Shown: positions 9,282 to 21,890, numbered from the stretch's first letter. The stretch: DNA of 64,000 bases from Dillenia suffruticosa (GCA_033439265.1 JAVTVX010000024.1:9841001-9905000); one strand, 5' to 3'. The notes: generated by a model from the letters alone, not told the origin. Numbers and translations are program-made.

Positions 9282-12120
9282 AAAGTAATGATGAACTAAG
9301 TTGAAAAGGTGTACATACAAAGTGCCTCAACCAACTATCAAATTCTTCTTTACGTCTTTTCTCTAGTTGCGCGTTAGTGATGTAGGCATTTTGTTCTCTA
9401 ACGACATCATCAAACATTCTACTCAAAAAAATGATATTAGACATCATAACCTTGTAAATTCTAATGTGAAATAGTAACTAGTAAAAGGATACCAAAATAC
9501 TCACTCTATAAATTCATGAGTTCAATACAATTCAATAACATGTATATAACTGCATGCTTGTATTCTGATTTTGATAGAAATCTATGATAACTTTCCCCAA
9601 TTGCTCGATCTGAGAGAGAAAATATTGATAATCTCTCCATTGATTGAGGACAACACCAATCATCATTTTGAGGAACTCAATTCAATTTTGTTTCAATATG
9701 TGGTTCAAAATAAAACGAGCAAAATGTTAAAATCTCTTCAATAATATAGTCCTTACATATAGAACCCTCAACGCACGCTCGATTTTGCACTTTTTTCTTT
9801 AAACAAAACATATACCTAAACATTATTTAACTTTAATTAGCAAAATGAATATATAATGTAAATTGAATATAAGTTGCACATATTACCTCTCAAATGGGTA
9901 TATCTGTCTGCATTGAATAAGTCCTCCAACGTTGGCTTCATAAGCTCAGTGAATAGACAAATGCTTTGTACTATCAAAGAACGAGGGGGGAAGATTTTCT
10001 CAAGTTTGCATAGTGTCTCAACTATATTGCTCTCTAATAACTCCATACGCCGAATACGCAACTCAGTTGCACATAACTCTCTAAAACAATTACTGAGTTT
10101 TGTTAATGTATGTCAAACAACATTAGGCACAAAATCATGAAATGTAATAGGGATCAATCTCTACATGCAAATGTAACAGTCATGACTTTTTATGCCATAA
10201 GACTTGCCTTCCTCCAAGCTCACACATTGAGCCAAGTTCGAAGTATTTCCATCTAGGAACTTCAAATTTTTCATCTAGCGACATACATCAAATATTTGAT
10301 TTTTATTTAATGTGTATGAACCTTTTGGCTTCCAAGTCCTCCCATTAATTTTCTTCAATTCTAATTTTGGCCATTTGCAATACAACCCCAAATCCAGTCT
10401 TGTATTAATGTCGTCCTTTGTCTTTCCTTTAACATCCATAATAGTGTTAAACACATTCTCGAACACATTTTTTTCAATATGCATCACATCCAAGTTATGA
10501 CGAATAAGAAATGTCTTCCAATAAGGCAACTTCCAGAATATACTTCTTTTGATCCAATTGTGTTTGATCCCAAAACCTTGAATAGTCTGTTTACCTTATT
10601 TTGGGCCAAATATAATAACCAGAAGAGAAGATACTAGATAAAACATCTCCTCCCCTGATAGTCTAGGAGGTAGCTCAGTATTTTCAACTTTTCCTTTTCG
10701 AAACTTATCCCTTTGTTTCCGATATGGATGATCAATAGGAAGAAATTGGCGATGACAATAAAATAATGATGTATTTTGACCATTCGCAAGAACAAAGGAC
10801 TTTGTATGCTCCATGCAATAAGGACAAGCTAACTTTTAATGAGTGCTCCATCTAGACAACATCTCATATGCAGGAAAGTCATTTATTGTCCATAAAGTGC
10901 TGCCCTCATAAGGAAGTTTTGTTTCCTTGAAATATCATTGAAATATCATAAGTGTTTACACTTTCGGTCCATAGCATTTTTAATTCTTCAATCAAAGGTT
11001 TCAAAAAGATATTAATATGCTTTATCGGATTTCTTGGGTCTGGAATAATCAGACTCAGGAAAATGAATGGTTGCTTCATATATATAGAAGGAGACAAATT
11101 GTACACAATTATAAATATCGACCAACAAGAGTATGGAAGTTTGACTGATCAAAAGGATTAAATCTATTTGTGTATAACTCTAAACGAACATTTCAAGACT
11201 CAAAGGCGAAGGATTGATGACTACAATCAAATTGCTTCCACACTTCACTATGGGCCGGGTGTGTAACAACTTCATCGTCATTATATTCATTTCTAGCATG
11301 CCATGTCATGTGCTCTGATGTGGCTCTTGACATGTAAAGCCTTTGAAGTCTTGGTGCAAGAGGCAATTATCGTAACACTTTGTTGGGTACTTTCTTTCAT
11401 CACTAGTACCAATATTTCTTATTTTATACCGAGAATGACCGCATACAACACATTTCGTCTTATCCCGATTTTGTTGATAATATAACATATAATAATTTTT
11501 ACAAATATCAATCTTGTTATACCCAAATCCAAGTTTTTTCAAAAGTTTTTTTGCTCCATAGAAATTTGTTGGCAACTTTGAATCTTCGCGTAACATGACT
11601 TGAATAATCCCATTTAAGTGATTATAACAGGCTCCACTCAAGTTGAAGTTTGACTTACAATTTAACAATTGTGATACAGCTGACAATGTTGTCTGTATTT
11701 TACACCCATTCCATAATGGTTCGTCGGTAGTTTTCAACAACTCATAAAATAATACTGTCTCTGGATTAGGTACATCAATATTGTCCACATTCGTTTCATC
11801 ATAATTGCAATTCCAATCATATCGAGGGCTTAATGCATCGACAACCATGGATTTATATGAGTCTCAACATCTTCTCTATATCTAGATGATTGCCCTTCAA
11901 ACGATTCTGTGTTTCTCACTTCTCTGTGAGAAACCCATATGGTGTAACTATGAACAAACCCTCTTAAGAATAAGTACACTACGATATCATCTCGACTAAA
12001 GAATTTATGGTTGCGATACTTATAGTAAGGACATCTAATTTTGAATCCATCCATGAAGTTATGCTGAGCACAGGCAAAATCCAAAAACTCATTAACACAC
12101 TCAACAAATTCATCTGTCAT
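9282..12120 (-). pseudogene. TNP2-like CACTA transposase, broken
   Basis: Minus-strand remains of an En/Spm (CACTA) transposase. In order: a transposase-associated domain (12120-11830) with RCPYYKYRNHKF and FLRGFVHSYTIW; the start of TNP2 (11848-11306) with PLWNGCK and CVVCGHSRYK; then VWKQFDCSHQSFAFES and NVRLEL, FIFLSLIIPDPRNPIKHI, LWTINDFPAYEMLS, KLACPYCMEHTKS, FLPIDHPYRK, RHNLDVMHIEKNV and LCKLEKIFPP. The C-terminal part ends with KRRKEEFDSWLRHFV near 9330. Several stops and frameshifts separate the segments (for example SFAFES then TGA), so no active enzyme can be made. It abuts the CACTA-like end at 9278. The subterminal repeats at 14140-14530 probably mark the other end of the same element. 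Assignment to TNP2 is firm; intron structure is not visible. Confidence 0.9.
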
Positions 12121-12699
12121 GTATCCATTAGCTAAGCGACAATATATCTAACTATGATTAATGGATCCCATTTCCGAAGTACATACTGTATAACAAATAA
12201 TCAAGGAGAGAAATATAAGCTTCACAACATGCGCAAATTCATCAACGTCGCAACAAAATAATGGTGGAAGTACTTTTGTTACGAGTGATGGTTGAAGCTC
12301 TCAAAGGAATTCTCAATACAAAGTTCACATAGCTAATTTGACATGCAGGCCGTCTCCAAAAAGAGGCAGAGAGAGAGAGAGAGAGAGAGAGGATTTAGCA
12401 TGTAGGAACATAAAAAACAAGTACATTCTTAGCAACCACCAAAGGTTTAGGGGGATCACTTCCCCAAACACCTGTAAAAGCATAAACATGGAAATAATTT
12501 ATGTACCTGACTTAAACTTGAGAATGTGAAATATGTTTTCAAAATATTTACTGAAAGATCAAATTTAATAGAAACATCCCTATATATAATATTAGCTCAA
12601 CTATCATTATGCTTAGTTTAACCAATATCAATTGCTTTTAAATTCACTATAAAATACTTGATTTGAACCAAATCTATTAATTTTTAAAATAAATCCATT
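12121..12699. other. Spacer upstream of TNP2, nothing firm
   Basis: AT-rich sequence upstream of the TNP2 pseudogene, with a GA microsatellite (about 12366-12391). No gene recognised. Confidence 0.5.
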
Positions 12700-13486
12700 C
12701 AGTATACCCTTTATAATTCAGTTATACGTGTTCTGATCATGACTACTGCCCTTAGGGCAATTTTACCACCATGGAATATTATTATTATTTTTACACAAAG
12801 ACCCTTTGATTCAGCAATAACCAAGGCTAAACTTGGGACCATATCCTTCCAAACCTTTGATTTCTCATTGTCAGAGTACGAGGAATAATCCAAGGAGGCT
12901 TACACTACTAATCTAGAGAGTCCCCAAAGTGTTGCTACTGTTAACTCGAATGGCAAAGCTTCATTCATCTTCTTGACCTGTCTAAAGTTTAAGCCCCATC
13001 CTCTATCGGTTCACACATTTTCCCCCGGGCTGCAGTATGGATTTTTCTATTGAAATCCTATCATCCCCAAACAAAGTCCCTGCAAGCTTTATCCATAGCA
13101 TTACACCCGTAAATAGGGAGTCTAGTAGTTTGCACCACATGGATAGGAATCTGAGCAATGGCTAGCCTAGCCCTTCTCTACTTTCCTTGAGTAATCTCTC
13201 ATGAAAGTAAAGGCACTCCTATGTATGATCCTAAATCATCTGTTATTACTATTTCTGCACTAGTGTTGGGAGACATAAATATTGGGTTTCTGGAGATTAA
13301 TTGAAGGACGTGGCCACTCACTAAAGCTCTCAAGGCATTACTTTCTTTATTATGTTTTTGCTTCTCAACCTTTTGAAGAGTAATAGATACCAGGGAACAA
13401 AAGTAGCAATAATAAATTGGATGAAACTTCGAAACATATGAAAACCAGCATTGATGAAATTTAAGAGTTTTATGAAATTCAATCAT
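12700..13486 (-). pseudogene. L1-type LINE reverse transcriptase fragment
   Basis: Read on the minus strand, 13486-13200 gives RNPIFMSPNTS then TDDLGSYIGVPLL, which fits the late part of plant LINE reverse transcriptase (KSxIFFSPNV... LGxYLGVP). It continues with RRARLAIAQIPIHVVQTTRLP, the thumb region (AGRxxLxxSVLxAIPxYxMQTxxLP). After that come MDKACRDFVWG and GWGLNFRQVKKMNEAFAIR, matching the FIWG and GGLGIRxLxxMNxAL blocks. Stops and at least one frameshift interrupt it. No endonuclease or upstream palm motifs remain, and no poly-A tail is visible, so it is a fragment. It lies between TNP2 and the element's right subterminal repeats, so it probably inserted into that CACTA element. Confidence 0.8.
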
Positions 13487-14139
13487 TCTACTACTACTGA
13501 AATTAATAATATTCTCTTCATATTCGTGAAATCATTATATTGATCGTGAATAGATTTTAATGAAAATTTAAGTATAAAGAGAATTGTTTCATTTGTAGAC
13601 GATAATGTCTTTTTATGCATATATTTGAACTGAAATTTATAGGTCATTTCATATATTTTGGGTAAAATTGGTCAAATTCCCTTCTTAGGATTACAATTAT
13701 CTTTTCAATTTTAAAATGGAGTGAAAATTAATGGTCCAGTTCAAAAGACGAAAAAATGCACATCAAAGTCTTATGGCCGTTATGGCTGGAGTACTAATCC
13801 GAGAACCCATAACATTCAGAAATAATTTTTTTTTTAGTTTCTGCACTCATGAATGTTCTGCACAAGAAACATGTATGTTTTGTGAAGAAACCCTAAAGTA
13901 TGAAAGAAAGAGAGAGACAGACAGAGAGATGAACCTGAAAGACCAATGACGGCGACGGCGATGGTGAGCTGAAATTCCACTTTGTCGTGATCTTCGCTGA
14001 TGAGACGCGGTGTTGATCCTCTTCCACCGTGAATTGGACTGTGATGCCATAGAGATACATAGAGTAAGAGAGGAGAGAGAGAGAGACACACACAAACGAG
14101 GCAAAGATTTCAATTTTTCAGAATTTAGGGTTTTTTCTT
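13487..14139 (-). other. Possible 5' leader and first exon of the CACTA transcript
   Basis: On the minus strand, 14100-14040 is a CT-rich leader. It is followed by an ATG at about 14052 with a basic, serine-rich frame (MASQSNSRWKRINTAS...), then TTTCAG|GTTCATCT near 13945. This looks like a short first exon upstream of TNP2. No family was recognised, and exon status rests only on composition and splice-like words. The rest of the interval is AT-rich. Confidence 0.25.
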
Positions 14140-14530
14140 TGCCTTTTATCGATGAACTACCGAAGGAAATATTCCTTCGGTATTTTTCGCCAGTAATCCA
14201 TCGTTAATTATAACTTAAAATGTAGAGTTATGACGGATTTCTGATTGAAGTTAATCGGCCACCTGTTTCTTTGTTCATTCATCGCTATTCTCTTCGGAAA
14301 TAACATTCACGGAAGAATAATCAGTCTGCGGCGTTTATATTTTTGTCAAATTTATGGACAGAATATTTCCGTCACAAAATCTGTCGGTAAATCCATCGCT
14401 GATCAATTGGAAACTTATAAATTTCTTTTTCCTTCAGGCTAACATTAATCCCACACTAATCTGTCACAATTACTGATAGAATTTTTCCATCGGTAATAAT
14501 TTGTTGGTGATTCCTTGTATTCTTGTAATG
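14140..14530. repeat. CACTA subterminal repeats and likely right end
   Basis: Repeated TTCCGTCGGTAA, CCATCGCTGAT and TCCTTCGGTA-type words. The same motif family (CCGACGGAA, GCGACGGA) fills the MITE at 28824-29807. The tract ends with TATTCTTGTAATG (14517-14529), a decayed form of the TTTTCTTGTAGTG type of CACTA end. This suggests that the TNP2-bearing element spans about 9282-14529. Confidence 0.5.
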
Positions 14531-16095
14531 TCACCATAGTCCACCAACTAGACCCTAATCTATTACCGCCCTCCCTTTCCAAATTCAATTGAGGAAACTC
14601 ACAAAGGAATAACTTATTAGTGAGCAAGGTGATTTTGGAGTGATTTAAGCCTAATTCACCATAAAAAGAACATGGTCACAATATTGGAAATGTTTAGAAT
14701 GTTAGGAAGAGAATGTAACGGTAATGAAAGAAATTAGTAATAGGCCAAAGATGGTGAGCAATATGCTTAATTTGAAGGTTGATATGCTATATGGGTGAGT
14801 TAATGTAGGTAATGGTGACGATTATTCAAGTTTAGTTGGATTGGTTCAGTCATGTATGGATTCAAATTGAGTTGATAAAACAATAGTAATAATAATAAAA
14901 AACCCTCACCACCGACATAACAAAAGGCCTAATCTAAGTTGGTGGGGTTAGTGTAGGATCGGTCAGCTTTGAGTGGGTTAAGATGAAGAGAGAAAAAGTG
15001 AACATTATTGAAAAGAAAAGAATGAGAGAGAGAGGGAATAGAAAACGAAAAAATAATAGAGAGAAGCCATTTTGCTTCCTTTCCCCACTCACAACTCGTG
15101 TCTCTCTTGAGTGAACCCCTCTCTCTCTCAAACCCATCTTCCATTGATTTTTCTAAATCTCATGTATCACAATCAAAATAATCAATACTATCAATAACCC
15201 TCAATTATCCTAAGAATCCTTGTCGCCACCAATAGTCTAACATAGCTAACACTCTTTTATGCTTCGTTTGCTATTGATAAGTGTTGTTGCTTTAGTTTTT
15301 TTACCAAATCAATCCTTTTTTAAGTTTCTAAACCTGGTATTGAGTCCAATTCTTCCTCCTCCTTTTCAATTTCTGATTCCAAAAGTCAAGGTTTCTCTAT
15401 GGTGGCTGGCTGCAGAGAGAGGCTAAAGAGATAAGAGGTTAATTGCATTCAAGACAATATATAGAATAAGTTTTATTTGAACCAAATTCTAGTTAACTCG
15501 AAGAAATATACACTAACTTGATTCCAATTGAGAAAATTTATTTTGAATATATGATCTAATCCCAATTGATATATGACGAGTGATCTAACCGAACCCACAC
15601 CCACACGATCGGGTTGGTCGAGTTGTCCATTCAACTTGTTGATATTAAAACATTATTTTGGTAAACAAATCCTTATAATCTTTACTTTCCACATACTTCA
15701 AAAATCCATTCTATAACCTTGTCTCATTTGATGAGTCAAAGAAACTCCGCCACTATCCTCTGCTATTTATAGCCAGTGTCTTGGAAGAAAATACCTAATG
15801 ATGAAGTGGTATGTTTCGAAATTGAAACAGTCATTTCCCCATCTAATGTCACTCACACAGTCATCTTACTTCCATGCCCACTCCACTTCGTTAGCATGTG
15901 TTGCTTCTCTGACTTTTTTACTTTGAGACGTCAATGTCAGCCACATTTAATGCTCCACTCATGTGATAGTTCCACTTTCGCGCCTATTCCACTTATTCAA
16001 AATTGTTTTCACTTCATATCTTTTTGAGTTATATGATTCTCATCAACTCAACTTCACTCCTAATGTTACTCCTTTAAACTAGTCTTAGAAGTAGG
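14531..16095. other. Unassigned intergenic-like sequence
   Basis: No coding region, RNA or repeat boundary recognised. It contains a GA/CT-rich stretch (about 14990-15140). Short open frames at 14929-15144 and 15776-16027 show no recognisable domain, and I do not call them. Confidence 0.5.
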
Positions 16096-16240
16096 GGCAA
16101 ACAAGAATACATGGTCCAATAGTCCATTTCTACAAGATCGAGACTACTCGAGCTCATTGGACCATACCGTCTTTAAGCAACTGAACACGCTTGTAGTTTC
16201 TCGACTAAGTACTCTTTGAGTCGAGCATTCTTTTTGACCC

Positions 16241-18818
16241 TGTCACGCCCCGACCCGGGATCGTGAGCAGCCGCCCATTACCCTGGATGCCGGCTGTATT
16301 TTTACAGAAAATCGGGCAGAACCTCCCCATATATCGGAGGTCTCCCATATTAAAATAAACCTGTTACCTGTCCAAAAGGGGCCATCCCGGCCTCAAAATG
16401 CATATATTATCCTCAACAATAAACCAGATCATCCTACTGCACAATCCAGGGCAACGCAAGGCTAACAAACAATTTTCCACAATCCTAACCACAGACCTCT
16501 ACTGCCATGCCCCCATCAAAGGCATGGACAGCCGCCAGTCGCCCCTCCTGTGATTTAGAGGAGGCACCGAGCGGTCCTAGAGGACACTTCTAAGACATGA
16601 CACATTCCCAAATACAGATGCAACGAAAAAGAAATGCCTCAATGCAATGTCATGCAGTGACATGAGAGTTCCACAATTTAAATATCCATATTTATACAGT
16701 CATCCCAGAATTATAAAAAAAATGGTCATCTATAGACCTCAAAATACATATACATCATCAATACAAATTTGCAGCGGAAATACACAATAATTCCTCAAGT
16801 CCAGGCCTGATCTTCCAAAGAAACTGAGCGTCCTAAAAGCGACACTCCTTGTCAAATACTATCTCTGAAACAAAAGGGAAATGAGGGGTGAGTACTCGGG
16901 AAAGAATACTCAGTGAGTGAGTGGGTCAATGCAGTCATCAAATATGGAGTGTGAAACTGGAGTGTCAAAACATAAGTATATAAATCATATTTCAAATCAT
17001 CATGCTTTTCATCACGCATTTTCAAGTCAAATATGCATCCAAAGTACCATCATTTAAAATCATAGAGCTGCCAACCGAAAATGTCCTGGCAGAGGTCTAC
17101 CGCGACCTATGACAGGCACACCGGGGGTATTATATGCAAATTTCTTTAAAGTGCTCTCTACCCCGGCGTTGGCGACGAACCTCGTCCAGGTGCTAGACTT
17201 GGAGAGGATATCCAATCCAAATCCAAATCCTCCCCCTTTCGAGTTCAACCTGGCTAGTACCGTGTAGATAATCAAATCACGACAACTCGTGGGATACCCC
17301 AGGCCTAGGCATATCCGGACACCACCAAAGCGCCTCTCACGGTGTCCTTCGTAGCTACGGAACAATACATATCAAAGCCCTCAAGGCCAAAACCAATATC
17401 ATATCAAAATGTGCCGAAATCAGGTTCATAAACCAATGCAACATATAGCATAAAATGGCACATTATACATTTCAACCACATGGATGCATAATTTCATAAT
17501 TCAATACAGTTTTTGGACACTCCAACGGTTCACAAAAGTCAATTTTAAAACCAGTCAAAACATTTCCAACATACGACAAATCATGCTCATTATCAAAATG
17601 TTGTAAAACAGTATTTACATATTAAACAAAAGTATTGAAATAAATCTCACTCACAGATTTTGGGGAAGGTAGCGCACTCCCCAATAACACCAAAATACGC
17701 AAAACAAAGCGCCCCTCAATCGAGTCACCAAAATAGCCAACCTAATCAATCATCACGATTTTTATCAATTTCCGACTATTTCAGGGTTTATCGTTTTTTT
17801 CTTAATTCGTACGAACCCTAAATTCCTCAATTTATAAACAAATCAACTAATGCTACCTAATTTGACAAAGTTTATTCAAGGGTTGAAGAGATTTCATTTC
17901 TCTCACCTAGGATTCTTCGGATCTCAGATTTAGCTTTCGTTCGCCCGTCGGTTTGGTCTAAAACCTGAATGTTTCCAAATTTGAAACAATTGCGAACAAT
18001 TTAAATCCAATTACTAAAGAGATTCGAAACCCAAGTGCGAAAAATCGAAACTTAGAGTCATTTACCTTTGCAGAGGCTCACGGACTGCCGCGGGCCGTGG
18101 GCCGCGGGCTGATGGGCTGGCGGGCCTGGTGGGCCGGCGGGCCTGATGGGTCTGCGGCCTGGTGGGCCTGCGGCTTGGCAAGCTGGATCGCGCGCTGGAG
18201 CGCGCTCGCGCTCGTGCTGGCGCTGGCGCTGGCACTGGCTCGCGCGCTGAAGCGCACTCACAAGCTGGATCGTGCGCTGCTCGTGCTGTGGGTCGCAAGT
18301 TGGAGCGTGCTGGAGCAGTGGATCGCGCGCTGGAGTGCACGCTGGCTCGTGCTAGGGAGTGTTGAGGCGCGCTGGGGTCGCGCGCTGGGAATCGTGAGCT
18401 GCTCGCGCTGGTTCGCGCTGAGCTCGCGCGCTGCTCGCGCTGGGCTCGCGCTAGCTCGCGCTGGCTCGCGCTGGCTCGCGCTAGCTCGAGTGCTGTTGTG
18501 CGAAGGAGAGGAGCTGCAGCGGCGCTCGTGCAGAGAGAAGCTGCAGCGGCTCGCTCGCGGGAGGGGGGAGCTGCAGCGGCTATGGGTGGCGCTGGTGGTG
18601 ACCGGCGGTGCTGGCGGCGGCGACGGCAGCGAGAGGGGAAGAGACACGGCGGCGGGGAGAAGGGAAAAGAGAGAAGAAAGAGGGAGAGAAGAAGAGGGAG
18701 AGAGAAGAGAGAAGAGAGGGGAAAAGAGAGAGAAAATTGGGCTTTAAGCCCTAATTTTGTTTTTTTATTTTTTTATTTTTTTATTTTTATTTTTATTTTT
18801 TTTTAATTGGGTATTACA
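16241..18818 (-). mobile_element. Solo LTR of GypC, reverse orientation
   Basis: A 2.58 kb LTR on the minus strand. The plus strand begins TGTCACGCCCCGACCCGGG and ends GGGTATTACA. It is flanked by a perfect 5 bp duplication GACCC (16236-16240 and 18819-18823). Read in reverse it has the GypC order: AT-rich start, inverted repeat (18733-18757), purine/pyrimidine tract, CpG-rich leader (18640-18070), GCAAAG|GTAAATGA donor (18065) and TTTTGTTTCAG acceptor (16865), then the GypC-specific tail. No internal sequence is attached. The long plus-strand frame over the CpG block (18097-18747) is antisense low-complexity sequence. Confidence 0.9.
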
Positions 18819-19272
18819 GACCCTCTTTGTCTTATCCTCCCGAGATGTTAGCAACTGCTAACTCTTTGATCATTCTAGGACTCGACACCTAGGCTTCTTG
18901 GTTACCCTGCTCCTCTATAGGTTCATTCCATTAAAATGAGCATGATTCATTTTATTATGCGATAAGCGCAACTTGAGACCATTGTTAAGGAAGTTAATTT
19001 CTAACAAATCTAAAACATTCTTAATTGGATATGAATCTTCATGTTCTTGGGAAAATCTCCCTCGATAAGGAAACATATCTCATAGTTACTCCCAATAAGG
19101 CAGAAAACCTCTACAACAACTTAAGCTTTCCTTAATCAATAGGATATTGAATCTCCTAGAGATCTTTGACTAGAGTAACTGTAATCGCGGAGATTCTCAA
19201 ATATCTCTCCACAAGAAAATTAGTATTTCTGTATCCCTGAACTCATACGGGACTTACCATACATACTTGCTC

Positions 19273-19280
19273 TATATATA
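19273..19280 (+). promoter_or_regulatory. TATA box of the Tat-type LTR
   Basis: TATATATA in GCTCTATATATATCCAGC, placed in the LTR about 325 bp before its end. Position and sequence fit the core promoter of such LTRs. No transcript evidence is available. Confidence 0.4.
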
Positions 19281-19600
19281 TCCAGCATCAGTAACCAACC
19301 GTGTACATTCTTAGGAACTCTATACTTCTCACACAAAAGGCAACACAGAGCTCTCTGGCAGCTCTCCTTAGTCTATTTTTTATTCTTTAAAAATCACTTT
19401 TGCTAACTTGAGTATCAAAATCTCACATGTTAGAATACCCTTCTGTGGTACTTGTAGGTTTTATTACTTACGAAGGCTCAAAAGACTCCTTAGCACCCAT
19501 CTTACACTCGAGTTAGTAGAGCAAGTATTTGTAGAACCAAACCTACATCCATCAATATTTGTTGTAAAGGGTCAAAAGCACAAAGTTTGTAGGTTCTAAT

Positions 19601-19945
19601 AGTCAATTTATAGATTTATGCAATCATCCAAACGACTGTATATGAAATTTTATTGCATTATTATATCTTATGATTTTTAGATAATCAATAACGACAAATA
19701 TGTGTATATAAAGCAATTCCACTTATTTTATGATATTGCTCTTTTTATGTGGATGATATATTATTAGTTGAAATGAATCTCACTTTTGCAAAAGCCATTA
19801 AGAGTTGGATATCCCTTAATTTCAATATGAAGAATCACTTTTGTGCACATCAGTTTTACCAGCTATATAATCTTTAGGTATGCCCTCAATTCTACGTCTG
19901 TATAATCTTTAGGGATAATTTAAAATAGTCTCTATAGTGGGAAGT
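19601..19945 (+). pseudogene. Copia reverse transcriptase fragment, part 1
   Basis: Translation in shifting frames gives KQSSKRLYMKFYCIIISYDF, then FYVDDILLVEMN (catalytic YVDD box), then FAKAIKSWISLNFNMKNHF and finally FRDNLK. These follow the order of Ty1/copia reverse transcriptase (QASRxWYxKF, YVDDILLAGN, WLSSxFEMKD, RDRSKR). The reading stops near 19945, where the CACTA-like element begins, and resumes at 26139 on the other side. Confidence 0.75.
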
Positions 19946-19969
19946 TTGCAATAATAGGTGATAATTTTA

Positions 19970-20240
19970 TGGTAAGTTGTGATAAATTTGTGATAACTAG
20001 TTTGATAATATTATTATTGATTGGAGTGAAATATAGTGATAACTAGAGTGGTAAGTTTGTGATAACTAAAGGTAATATAGTAATAACAAGACTAGTGGTA
20101 AGTTGTGATAACTAGTGGTAATAAGTGTTTATGATAACATGTGATAAGTTTGTGATAACAAGTGATAATATAATATGATAATAATTTTTTTGATCGGTAA
20201 GTTTGTAATAGTTAGTGACTTTTTTAATAACAGGACAAAC
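19970..20240. repeat. Left subterminal GTGATAA array
   Basis: Irregular copies of GGTAAGTTGTGATAA, AGTTTGTGATAAC and ACTAGTGGTAA. They match the style of the array at 1-250 and mirror the right-hand array at 25430-25960. Confidence 0.55.
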
Positions 20241-20779
20241 CGTCAAAAAATATATACTTCAAAGTGTATATATATATATGAATCTCACGAGGGTTGTGGT
20301 GAGTGTATACAAGGAATTTCACACGTAAGTAGGATGATAAGTTACGATAGGTGGTGATTTGGTGAATTGTTTATACTTCTATATTCATCTCTTTTTTTTT
20401 TTTTAATCATTTTGCATTACAATTACTCCCATGTCTTATTTTTTTTAATTCTTTGTTTTTCTAATTAATTTTTCAAAATCATACATCAAATTTCGGGTGT
20501 CTATATATATATAGACACAAATTTATATATATATATATATATATAGAATTTATATGAAATTTATTTGTATACTCATTCATAAATAAATTTAAATTATAAA
20601 ATTATCATATATTAATAATGTAAAAAATTTATATATTTAATTCAATCATGAAATCATATTCGAAAATATAAATTAAGTTATAATTTATTCATCTAAATTC
20701 ATCTAAACAATTACATTACATTACATTAAGTTAAACCTAATTCCAAATTCTCTCTTTATTGCTAGGGCTAGGGTTAGAA

Positions 20780-21095
20780 GTAATGAAAGTTGAGTGAGAA
20801 ATACAGAGAAGGAAAAAAATGACCCTGAAGAAAAAAAAAAGAGGGAAAAAAATAAAGTGAGAGTGAGATAAGGAAAAAAAAGAAGATGAGAGTAAGATGA
20901 GAAATAGGAAAAAGAAAAAGGAAAAGCAAGAAAGAAAGGAAGAAACAAAATGATTAGTGTGTATTTGCAGAAAAAAAAAAACTGGGTGAGTCAGACTGCC
21001 TGCTAGGTTGGACTAGTCAGGACTATGGACATGGACGCGCAGGAAAAGTGTGTTGTGGCCCCATGGCGTCATGGCAGTGCACACACCATTTTTTA
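20780..21095. repeat. Purine tract plus GC-rich island 4
   Basis: A GAGTGAGATAAGG purine tract (20800-20965) runs into a GC-rich island (20985-21095) with GGACATGGACGCGC and CATGGCGTCATGGCAG. The arrangement repeats that at 1300-1885 and 21750-22245, but no clear tRNA-like head is seen between tract and island here. Confidence 0.5.
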
Positions 21096-21397
21096 TTTAT
21101 GATTTATAATTTATTATACATATATTATTATTATTATTTTTTCCATCACCATTAGTAATCACGATCACCATACTAGAGATCGTATTAGTAATAAGTGGTA
21201 AGTTCGTACATTATCATATAAATTTGTGGTAAATGGTAAGAGATAAGTGATAAGTCATGTAATATCATGGTAAGTGGTAAGTTATCATGTAAGTTCATGG
21301 TAAATGGTTAGTTCGTGGTAACTTCACATAATTTCATGGTTAGTGGTAAGTTCGCGGTAACTTCACAGAAGGGCACGCTTGTGTAAACCCGTGCAGG

Positions 21398-21597
21398 GCA
21401 AGCTTTGCAAAAAAATTACGATAGAAATGCACTTTCTAATAATATACATATTACTATATATATATTACTATAAATTATATTACTATAAATTATAATTGCA
21501 AGTTTTGCAAAAAAATTACGAGACAAATACACTTTCTAATAATATAAAAATTATTATATATATTACTATAATTATAAATTACATTATTGTTGAATGA
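21398..21597. repeat. Tandem duplication, 100 bp period
   Basis: GCAAGCTTTGCAAAAAAATT begins at 21398, and a copy with a few changes begins exactly 100 bp later at 21498. Both continue with AATGCACTTTCTAATAATAT-like sequence. Two copies only. Confidence 0.8.
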
Positions 21598-21835
21598 ATA
21601 ATATTACTATGTTAGTGTGATAATATGAAATCATGATTATTAATATTAATTTAAAATATAATATAATAATAATTTAAAAATTTATATATTTAATTACAAA
21701 TATTTACCAAAATATATAATATTAATAACTAATCATAATTCATTTTTTTGGGTGAGAGTGAGATAAAAAAAAAAAGGAAAAACGTGTGGAAGGTTGAGAG
21801 GAAAAAAAGAAAAAAAAAAGGCGTATGGGAAGATG

Positions 21836-21890
21836 TGGTAGAGTGGTTAATATTGTCAAAGTCCACCTCCAGAACACACGTTTGAATCCC
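21836..21890 (+). repeat. tRNA-like (SINE-type) promoter head
   Basis: TGGTAGAGTGG (21836-21846) is a full match to the RNA polymerase III A box. GTTTGAATCC (21880-21889) matches the B box with one change, and the spacing is 44 bp. It is followed by CATTTTTTGCATGAAAAATAAA and a GC island starting with GGGGCGCTGGTGCC. The module at 1441-1885 is organised the same way. No acceptor stem or anticodon arm could be drawn, so this is a SINE-like remnant and not a tRNA gene. Confidence 0.6.

Larger units (their letters stand above)
16096..19600 (+). mobile_element. Tat-type gypsy LTR, split by a solo LTR
   Basis: It starts after a polypurine-like GAAGTAGGGGCAAAC (about 16090-16105), typical of the 3' end of Tat/Ogre-group elements. 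It ends with sequence that matches 26700-26886: TGTAGGTTTTATTACTTAC, then CTTCTCACACTCGAGTTAGTAGAGC-like words. TATATATA at 19273-19280 fits a U3/R promoter. Removing the inserted GypC LTR leaves about 0.9 kb, a reasonable LTR length for the group. The exact left edge is uncertain. No internal region follows; a copia fragment begins at about 19601. Confidence 0.55.

Noticed and set aside
13020-13036. CCCCCGGGCTGCAG resembling a cloning-vector polylinker
   Set aside because: The reverse reading continues the LINE protein across this point, and no further vector sequence is nearby.
13731-14113. Possible host gene first exon
   Set aside because: A CT-rich leader and splice-like words are present, but it lies between TNP2 remains and CACTA subterminal repeats. 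If transcribed it more likely belongs to the transposon.
14531-16095. Host gene in the one stretch without recognised elements
   Set aside because: Open frames are under 90 codons, with no codon pattern, splice structure or domain that I can support.
18097-18747. 216-codon plus-strand frame
   Set aside because: It is antisense to the reverse GypC LTR and covers its CpG-rich leader. Open because of composition.
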